Made by a program: the position numbers and the translations under genes. This document shows positions 1 to 6,309 of a stretch of DNA of 33,547 bases, in pieces. The first letter of the stretch is position 1; each line of letters starts with the position of its first letter. Origin of the DNA: Vicinamibacterales bacterium (lineage in GTDB: Bacteria > Acidobacteriota > Vicinamibacteria > Vicinamibacterales > Fen-181); NCBI GenBank assembly GCA_029974175.1, contig JARKSS010000400.1, positions 1-33,547 of the forward strand, read 5' to 3'. The notes below the pieces were generated by a model. It was not told where the DNA came from. It made no database searches and saw only the letters and a program-made list of their open reading frames with translations.

Positions 1-2
1 TG

Positions 3-935
3 CGCGCCGACAACGTCGAGATGCCGACCCTTGGCGGTCCTTCCCGCGCAACGGGCGGACGGCAGCGCGGCCCGGCCGTGTTCGCGCGCATGGCCGCCCC
101 GCTTGGTCCGCGCCTCTCGATCGAGGGTGGAGCGCGATGGGAAACGTGGGTGAACCAGGCGGTGGCTGCCGGCGGGTCGAGCCGCGCCGGCAGCCTGAGC
201 CCGCGCCTCTCGATCGCCTGGCACGCGTGGCCGGGGGTGGTGGTCAACGCGTCGGCCTACCGGGCGTTCCGCGCGCCGACGCTCAACGAACTGTACCGGG
301 GATTCCGGGTCGGCTCGATTGCCACCGCGCCGAACGACCGCCTGGGCCCCGAGCGTTCGAGCGGCGCCGAGGGCGGGGTGACGATGACGAGGCGACGCGT
401 GTCGGTACGGGCGACAGGCTGGTGGAACCTCCTCGACGACCCGGTTGCGAACGTGACGATCGGGCCGGGTGAACGGCAGCGCCAGAACGTCGGCGAGATC
501 CGGGCGTCTGGTTTCGAGACCGAGCTCGTCGTCCGGCCGGCCGCCGCCATCGAGTGGACCTCGTCGCTGGCGCTCACGCGCTCGACGTTCCACGACGCGC
601 TGCGCCTGGCGCTCGACGGTCGGCGCGTGCCCCAGGTGCCAGGCCGGCAGTTCTCCTCACGCCTGCGCGTTCTTGGCGAACGCGTGTGGGCGAGTGCCGA
701 GCTGAAGCACGTGGGCCGGCAGTACGAGGACGACCTGAACGAACTGCCGCTCTCTCCCGCGTCGGTGATTGACGTGGTCGCCGGGTGGCGCGTGCATCGC
801 CGCGTAGATGTGCGGGTTGGCGTGGAGAATGTCACCGGTCGCGAGGTGGAAGTGGGGCGCACGCCCGTCTCGACCATCGGCCTGCCGCGAACCCTTCACG
901 TGAGCGTGCGCATCGCGAGCCGACGCGCACCTTGA
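3..935 (+). CDS. TonB-dependent receptor, C-terminal beta-barrel fragment (5' end outside window)
   Basis: Frame is open to the window start (…RADNVEMPTLGG…). Contains barrel-type motifs such as NASAYRAFRAPTLNELYRGFRVG, NPxxGPERSSGAEGG-like, RQNVGEIRASGFETE and a C-terminal VGVENVTGREVEVGRTPVSTIGLPRTLHVSVRI. Confidence 0.85.
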   Translation, partial: RADNVEMPTLGGPSRATGGRQRGPAVFARMAAPLGPRLSIEGGARWETWVNQAVAAGGSSRAGSLSPRLSIAWHAWPGVVVNASAYRAFRAPTLNELYRGFRVGSIATAPNDRLGPERSSGAEGGVTMTRRRVSVRATGWWNLLDDPVANVTIGPGERQRQNVGEIRASGFETELVVRPAAAIEWTSSLALTRSTFHDALRLALDGRRVPQVPGRQFSSRLRVLGERVWASAELKHVGRQYEDDLNELPLSPASVIDVVAGWRVHRRVDVRVGVENVTGREVEVGRTPVSTIGLPRTLHVSVRIASRRAP

Positions 936-1122
936 CAACCACGACGCGCCGGTCTAGCGCCTTAGCCGGCCGTGCGGCCCAGCGGATCGAACCGCAAGCG
1001 GCCCTCGTCTCGCTCAAGCGTCACAACTCGTGGCACCTCGCTTGCTGCCTCCCGAACTGCCGGGCAGTCCCGGGGGCTGCCGGGGGAAACCAGGACACGC
1101 GGACGTCATCCAAGGAGACGGC

Positions 1123-1386
1123 ATGGCAACGATGGATCCGATCAAGGCGGCCGAGCAGCAGACCGAAGGCCGGGTTGCACGCGCGATCGAAGAGCAGACG
1201 GCGAAGCTTCCCTCCGACACGTTCATGTGGGCGGCCGTTGGATCGATGGCAACCTCCCTCACCTTCGAGCTCATGGGGAAGCGCGAGATGGCGCTCTTCG
1301 TGGGGCAGTGGGCGCCGACGCTGCTGATCTTCGGGCTGTACAACAAGCTGGTGAAACAGCTGGGTCACGACCGGCTGAACCCGTAG
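1123..1386 (+). CDS. Small (87 aa) putative membrane protein of unknown function
   Basis: ATG at 1123 preceded by an AAGGAGA-type RBS. Protein MATMDPIKAAEQQTEGRVARAIEEQTAKLPSDTFMWAAVGSMATSLTFELMGKREMALFVGQWAPTLLIFGLYNKLVKQLGHDRLNP has an amphipathic N-terminus and two hydrophobic stretches. Confidence 0.7.
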   Translation: MATMDPIKAAEQQTEGRVARAIEEQTAKLPSDTFMWAAVGSMATSLTFELMGKREMALFVGQWAPTLLIFGLYNKLVKQLGHDRLNP

Positions 1387-1434
1387 GAAGGAAAGGGAGC
1401 CGTCGCTCCCGGCGGGCTTCTCACGAGAAACGCG

Positions 1435-2427
1435 ATGCAACCAGAGGTCGTCGTCGTGACCGGCGCCTCGGCGGGCGTGGGACGGGCCACCGCGCGTCTG
1501 TTCGGGCAACGCGGTGCCCGGGTCGGGCTGCTGGCGCGCGGACGCGACGGCCTCGAGGGCGCGCGGCGCGAGATCGAGGAGGCGGGCGGGATGGCGCTCG
1601 TCCTGCCCACCGACGTGGCCGACGCGAGCCAGGTGGAGCGGGCGGCCGAGCGAATCGAGGCCGAGTGGGGGCCCATCGACGTCTGGGTCAACAACGCGAT
1701 GGTCTCGGTCTTCTCCCCGGTCAAGGACATGACGGCGGAGGACTACCGGCGGGTGACCGAGGTCACCTACCTTGGCGTCGTGCACGGCACGCTTGCCGCG
1801 CTCCGGCGGATGCTCCCACGCGACCGGGGGACGATCGTGCAGGTGGGCTCGGCGCTGGCGTACCGGGGCATCCCGCTCCAGTCGGCCTACTGCGCTGCAA
1901 AGCACGCTGTCCAGGGCTTCTGCGACTCGCTCTGGAGCGAGTTGCTGCACGACAACAGCCGGGTGCGCCTGACGATGGTGCAGCTGCCGGCGCTGAACAC
2001 GCCGCAGTTCTCCTGGGTGAAGTCGCGCCTGCCGCGCAGGCCGCAGCCGGTGCCGCCGATCTACCAGCCGGAGCTGGCGGCCGAGGCCATCTTCTACGCA
2101 TCGCGGGCCGGGCGCCGCGAGATCGACGTCGGGTGGCCGACGGTCCAGGCGATCGTGGGCAACAAGCTCGCGGCGTGGTATGCCGACCGCTACCTCGCGC
2201 GGAACGGGTACGAGTCGCAGCAGTACGATGGCGTGGCCGATCCCGGCCGCCCTCACAACCTCTGGGAACCGCTTCCGGGAGACTTCGGCGCGCACGGCGA
2301 ATTCGACGATCGCTCGACCGGATCCAGCCCGCAGCTCTGGCTCAACATGCGGCGCGACTGGGTCGTGGCCGCGGCCGCGTCGCTGATGCTGTTCCTGGCG
2401 GCCGGCCGGGTGGCGCGGGCACTTTGA
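1435..2427 (+). CDS. SDR family oxidoreductase with C-terminal hydrophobic anchor
   Basis: TGASAGVGRATA cofactor motif, VNNAMV, S-x-YCAAKHA catalytic region. C-terminal WVVAAAASLMLFLAAGRVARAL. Confidence 0.88.
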   Translation: MQPEVVVVTGASAGVGRATARLFGQRGARVGLLARGRDGLEGARREIEEAGGMALVLPTDVADASQVERAAERIEAEWGPIDVWVNNAMVSVFSPVKDMTAEDYRRVTEVTYLGVVHGTLAALRRMLPRDRGTIVQVGSALAYRGIPLQSAYCAAKHAVQGFCDSLWSELLHDNSRVRLTMVQLPALNTPQFSWVKSRLPRRPQPVPPIYQPELAAEAIFYASRAGRREIDVGWPTVQAIVGNKLAAWYADRYLARNGYESQQYDGVADPGRPHNLWEPLPGDFGAHGEFDDRSTGSSPQLWLNMRRDWVVAAAASLMLFLAAGRVARAL

Positions 2428-2456
2428 AAAACCCCCGTCTTGGCACTATCCTTGTG
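2424..2456 (+). promoter_or_regulatory. Candidate promoter for kor operon: sigma70-like TTGAAA-N17-TATCCT overlapping a sigma54-like TGGCAC-N5-TTGT
   Basis: TTGAAA 2424-2429, TATCCT 2447-2452. Overlapping TTGGCACTATCCTTGT with GG-N10-GT instead of the canonical GG-N10-GC. Confidence 0.4.
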
Positions 2457-2464
2457 GCAGCCTG

Positions 2465-2605
2465 CAGTAGACGACCACACAGGTCGCCCCTACTGTCTGC
2501 CCTCGGCAGTAGGCCTGGCTTCCCCAATCGAGGCCTCGCACCTGCGGGTTCCAGCGAACGACAGCTGAGAGAAAAGCGAAGGTTGATCGACGGAGGATCG
2601 ACCTT
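2465..2605 (+). other. Structured leader region (several hairpins) upstream of the ferredoxin gene
   Basis: CAGTAG(2465-2470)/CTACTG(2490-2495) enclosing GACC(2473-2476)/GGTC(2482-2485); CTGCC-CTC-GGCAG (2497-2509); AAGGTTGATC-gacggag-GATCGACCTT (2579-2605, one G·U). Confidence 0.45.
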
Positions 2606-2649
2606 CACCCGGGTCCGCCTCTGGGCGGGCCTCCGCTCGAGGTCACCGC

Positions 2650-2880
2650 ATGGCTCAACCCACCCGTCGCGTCCGCGGGGTCGTCGTCATCCACGCGGAG
2701 CGCTGCAAGGGCTGCGGGCTCTGCGTCGAGTTCTGCCCGACCGACGTCCTGGCGCTCTCGCCGGCCTTCACCAGCAAGGGCTACCACCCGCCCGAAGTCG
2801 TCCGGGGCGAGGCCTGTTCGGGGTGCGACTTGTGCGGCATGTACTGCCCGGACTTCGCGATATACGGATACCGCCTCTAG
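2650..2880 (+). CDS. korD: 4Fe-4S ferredoxin-type subunit (delta) of 2-oxoacid:ferredoxin oxidoreductase
   Basis: Two CxxCxxCxxxCP clusters: CKGCGLCVEFCPTD and CSGCDLCGMYCPDFA. Directly upstream of alpha, beta and gamma subunit genes. Confidence 0.85.
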   Translation: MAQPTRRVRGVVVIHAERCKGCGLCVEFCPTDVLALSPAFTSKGYHPPEVVRGEACSGCDLCGMYCPDFAIYGYRL

Positions 2881-2990
2881 CAGGCCGTGGCGAACGTCCG
2901 CCCACGTCCTGAAGAAGGGCGTTGCCAGGCCGCGCCGGTGTTCGGGCGGCCTGCCAGGATTGACCGACGCGCATCACCCAGAGGTTTCCG

Positions 2991-4145
2991 ATGCATGCCG
3001 ATCCGGCGGGCGTCCTGACGGGCGCCCACTTCCTCGACGGCGACCACGCGGCGTGCGAAGGCGCGCTGGCGGCCGAGTGCCGCTTCGTCGCCGGCTACCC
3101 GATTACACCCTCCACCGAGGTCGTCGAGCGCATCGCGCAGCGCTTCCCGCTGGTGGGAGGCGTGTTCATCCAGATGGAGGACGAGCTGGCCTCGTCGATC
3201 GCCATCGCGGGTGCCGTCTGGGGCGGAAAGCGGGCGATGACGGTCACCTCGGGCCCGGGCTTTTCACTGATGATGGAGCACGTGGGCTTCGCGGTGATGA
3301 CCGAGACGCCCTGCGTCTTCATCAACGTGCAGCGTGGCGGTCCTTCGACCGGGCTGCCGACGCTGCCCGCGCAGGCCGACATGATGCAGGCGCGGTGGGG
3401 CTCGCACGGCGACTACGAGATCATCGCCCTCTCGCCCAACTCGCCGCAGGAGTGCTTCGACCTCACCTTCAAGGCGTTCAACCTCGCCGAGCAGTACCGG
3501 GTCCCCGTGCTCGTGATGATGGACGAATGCGTGGGCCACATGATGGAGCGGGTCGTGATCCCGAGGGCCGAAGAACTGGAGATCTACCCGCGCAGGTGGA
3601 CGAAGGCGGCGCCCGGGGAGTACCTCCCGTTCGCGCCGGGCGAGGACCTGGTGCCGGCAATGGCGCGCGCGGGGCAGGGCTACCGCTTCCACATGACGGG
3701 CCTGACGCACAACGAGCGCGGCTACCCCGATATGTCGGTGGCGGCGCAGGCCCGGCTGGTCGCACGGCTGACCGACAAGATCAGGAAGAACGCGGACGCC
3801 CTGCAGGACGTCGTCGAGGACGGCGTGGACGGCGCCGACGTGGTGGTCGTGTGCTACGGGATCACTTCCCGGGTCGCGCTGCCGGCCATCGAGGCCTGCC
3901 GCGCGAGCGGGTTGAAGGTGGGCTGGCTGCGCCTGCGCACGGTGTGGCCGTTCCCCGAGCGCCTGATCCGGGACCTGGCGTCCGGTCTCCGGGCGTTCGT
4001 GGTGCCCGAGCTGAACATGGGGCAGATCGTGCGCGAGGTCGAGCGCTGCGCCGGCGCCGCCCGCGTGGTCGGCGTTCCGCACGCCGGCGGCACGGTCCAC
4101 GACCCCGCCGTCATCGAGCGGGCGATCAGGGAGGCAGTGCGATGA
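2991..4145 (+). CDS. korA: 2-oxoacid:acceptor oxidoreductase subunit alpha (KorA-like)
   Basis: GYPITPSTEVVERIA, QMEDELASSIAIAGAVWGGKRAMTVTSGPGFSLMMEHVGFAVMTETPCVFINVQRGGPSTGLPT motifs. Confidence 0.92.
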   Translation: MHADPAGVLTGAHFLDGDHAACEGALAAECRFVAGYPITPSTEVVERIAQRFPLVGGVFIQMEDELASSIAIAGAVWGGKRAMTVTSGPGFSLMMEHVGFAVMTETPCVFINVQRGGPSTGLPTLPAQADMMQARWGSHGDYEIIALSPNSPQECFDLTFKAFNLAEQYRVPVLVMMDECVGHMMERVVIPRAEELEIYPRRWTKAAPGEYLPFAPGEDLVPAMARAGQGYRFHMTGLTHNERGYPDMSVAAQARLVARLTDKIRKNADALQDVVEDGVDGADVVVVCYGITSRVALPAIEACRASGLKVGWLRLRTVWPFPERLIRDLASGLRAFVVPELNMGQIVREVERCAGAARVVGVPHAGGTVHDPAVIERAIREAVR

Positions 4146-4990
4146 GCGAGCGAGCGAACCCGGTCGAACGCTACCTGCGCTCCGACCGCATCCCGCACAT
4201 CTGGTGCCCGGGCTGCGGCATCGGGACGACCGTGAACTGCTTCACGCGGGCCATCGACGAGAGCGGCATCCCGATGGACCGCCTGGCCGTGGTGTCGGGC
4301 ATCGGGTGCACGGGGCGCGTCGCGGGCTACATGCACGTGGACTCGTTCCACACGACGCACGGCCGCGCGATCCCGTTCGCCACGGGCCTCAAGCTGGCCG
4401 CCCCCGGGATGAAGGTGGTCGTCTACTCGGGCGACGGCGACCTGTTCGCCATCGGCGGCAACCACTTCATCCACGCCGCGCGCCGCAACCTCGACATGAC
4501 CGTGGTCTGCGTCAACAACCTCACCTACGGCATGACCGGCGGGCAGCTCACCCCGACCACGCCCGAGGAGGCCATCGCCTCGACGTCGCCGTACGGCAAC
4601 TTCGAGCAGCCGTTCAACCTGCCGTACCTGGCCGAGTCGTGCGGCGCGGTCTACGTGGCGCGGTGGACCACCTACCACGTGACGCACCTGAAGAAGGCGA
4701 TGCGCGAGGCGCTGCTCAAGAAGGGGTTCTCGTTCGTCGAGGTGATCTCGCCCTGCCCGACGCTCTACGGGCGGCGCAACCGGATCGGCGACGGCCTCGA
4801 CGAGGTGAAGACCTACAAGCAGCGGAGCGTCATCAGGAACGGTGCGCCCACCAGCGAGGTGTCGCTCGGGATGACCGGGCCGATCGTGGTGGGGAAGTTC
4901 GTCGACCGCGAGCGTCCGACCTACCAGGACGCGATGGACCAATTCTATGCGCGCAAGCTGGGCGACCGGTACGCGCGGGCGAGTCAGTAA
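4142..4990 (+). CDS. korB: 2-oxoacid:ferredoxin oxidoreductase subunit beta, TPP-binding (KorB-like)
   Basis: WCPGCGIGTTVNCFTRA, GIGCTGRVAGY…HTTHGRAIPFATGLKLA, GDGDLFAIGGNHFIHAARRNLD. ATGA overlap with korA. Confidence 0.92.
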   Translation: MSERANPVERYLRSDRIPHIWCPGCGIGTTVNCFTRAIDESGIPMDRLAVVSGIGCTGRVAGYMHVDSFHTTHGRAIPFATGLKLAAPGMKVVVYSGDGDLFAIGGNHFIHAARRNLDMTVVCVNNLTYGMTGGQLTPTTPEEAIASTSPYGNFEQPFNLPYLAESCGAVYVARWTTYHVTHLKKAMREALLKKGFSFVEVISPCPTLYGRRNRIGDGLDEVKTYKQRSVIRNGAPTSEVSLGMTGPIVVGKFVDRERPTYQDAMDQFYARKLGDRYARASQ

Positions 4991-5553
4991 TGGCGCAGAC
5001 CCAGATTCGAATTGGCGGCTTCGGCGGGCAGGGCGTCATCCTGAGCGGCATCATCATCGGCCGCGCGGCGGCGATCCACGCCGGCCTCAATGCCACGCTG
5101 GTCCAGAGCTTCGGGCCCGAGGCGCGCGGCAGCTCGTCGAGCGCCGAGCTGATCGTGTCGAGCGAGCCGATCTGGTATCCCTACGTGAAGCACCTCGACA
5201 TGCTGGTCGTGCTCTCGCAGGACGCCTACAACAAGTTCAGCCCGGCGCTCCGCCCGAGGGGCCTCCTGGTCACAGAGGCCGACCTCGTCAAGCCCGAGCC
5301 GCCGATCCCCGGCGCCAGGCACTTCGTGGTGCCCGCCACCCGCCTCGCGGAGGAACTCGGGCGCAAGATCGTCCTCAACATCATCTCCGTCGGCTTCTTC
5401 GGGGCGGTGAGTCAGCTGATGCCCCTCGAGGCGATCGAGCGGGCCGTGAAGGAATCGGTGCCCCCGGGGACGCTCGACCTCAACCTGAAAGCGTTTCGGA
5501 AGGGCTGGGAAGCGGGAGAGCAGGCCCTGAAGCAAGCCCCGGCCATGGCATGA
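4990..5553 (+). CDS. korC: 2-oxoacid:acceptor oxidoreductase subunit gamma (KorC-like)
   Basis: IRIGGFGGQGVILSGIIIGRAA, QSFGPEARGSSSSAELIVS. TAATG overlap with korB stop. Confidence 0.9.
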   Translation: MAQTQIRIGGFGGQGVILSGIIIGRAAAIHAGLNATLVQSFGPEARGSSSSAELIVSSEPIWYPYVKHLDMLVVLSQDAYNKFSPALRPRGLLVTEADLVKPEPPIPGARHFVVPATRLAEELGRKIVLNIISVGFFGAVSQLMPLEAIERAVKESVPPGTLDLNLKAFRKGWEAGEQALKQAPAMA

Positions 5554-5597
5554 AGATCCGGCGGACGCGGCGCCCTATGCCGGCCGAGCGTGGGCAC

Positions 5598-5618
5598 AAA
5601 AAGGAAGAGTTCCTTTTT
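5598..5618. terminator. Candidate bidirectional terminator between convergent genes
   Basis: Perfect inverted repeat AAAAAGGAA-GAG-TTCCTTTTT giving a T-run on both strands. The stem is AT-rich and therefore weak. Confidence 0.5.
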
Positions 5619-5724
5619 CAGGCAGCCGTGACGTCATTACCCGGTTGTGTCGGGTAACGAAACAGACCACCTGACATCCCCGAACAGAAGACCTGCCCCT
5701 GCGGTTCGGGACCGCCGCCTGTCC

Positions 5725-6066
5725 CTACGTCTTGGGACCGCCGAGCGATGGCACCTCGGTGTGCGGCGAATGCACCTCGTACAAGTTTCCCGCATCGTCG
5801 ATGCCGTAGGTCGCGACGGCATCGTTGATGTCGTCGCCGTCGAGCGTCGTCCGTGTCTTTCCCTCGAGCAGTCTGGGCGGTGGCGGGAACTTGCGAACCG
5901 TTGAGTCGGATGCCCCGGGCGGCGGCGGGATGCTCGGTTCCGACAAGGTGTGTGCCGGCGCGACCGGCGAGACCGCAGTCTCGAGTCTTGCGCCGCCGGA
6001 GGCACCAAGGACGAGTACCGCCACCATCGCCAGCGTCCCGCCCGAAACCGTGAATACCCGAAGCAT
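5725..6066 (-). CDS. Small signal-anchored, proline-rich hypothetical protein
   Basis: Internal ATG at 6066 has a GAGGGG RBS. MLRVFTVSGGTLAMVAVLVLGASGG signal/TM, Pro-rich linker, then LDGDDINDAVATYGIDDAGNLYEVHSPHTEVPSLGGPKT. The longer ORF start at 6255 looks non-coding. Confidence 0.6.
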   Translation of the reverse strand: MLRVFTVSGGTLAMVAVLVLGASGGARLETAVSPVAPAHTLSEPSIPPPPGASDSTVRKFPPPPRLLEGKTRTTLDGDDINDAVATYGIDDAGNLYEVHSPHTEVPSLGGPKT

Positions 6067-6309
6067 CAACTGACCCCTCACCGCGGCTCTCCCCCGGTCC
6101 GACCCGGCTCCCCGCCTCGCCCTCTTCGCGGTCCCGCGCTTGGCGCCCGCACCGCCCGACGGAGGGCCGTCGGCCCCGCCACCCTCTGTCGGCGCCGCCC
6201 GAACCCGATCCGTCTTGATGACCCGGACGGTCCTGTTGCAACCGAAGTGCCACAACGCCCCGGACGGCCGGCCGTGGCGCGCGAGTTGCTATTGAGCAGG
6301 CAGAGATTT

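Noticed and set aside
932-960. TTGACA followed by TAGCGC as a promoter
   Set aside because: Good -35 but the -10 is too poor at the proper spacing, and the -35 coincides with the TonB receptor stop codon.
972-2912. 646-aa plus-strand ORF
   Set aside because: Runs out of frame through the 1123-1386 protein, the SDR and the ferredoxin; R/G/A-rich translation typical of GC-rich shadow frames.
2960-4990. 676-aa ORF as a single protein
   Set aside because: Only the C-terminal part from ATG 4142 is the real beta subunit. The upstream part is an out-of-frame shadow of the alpha subunit.
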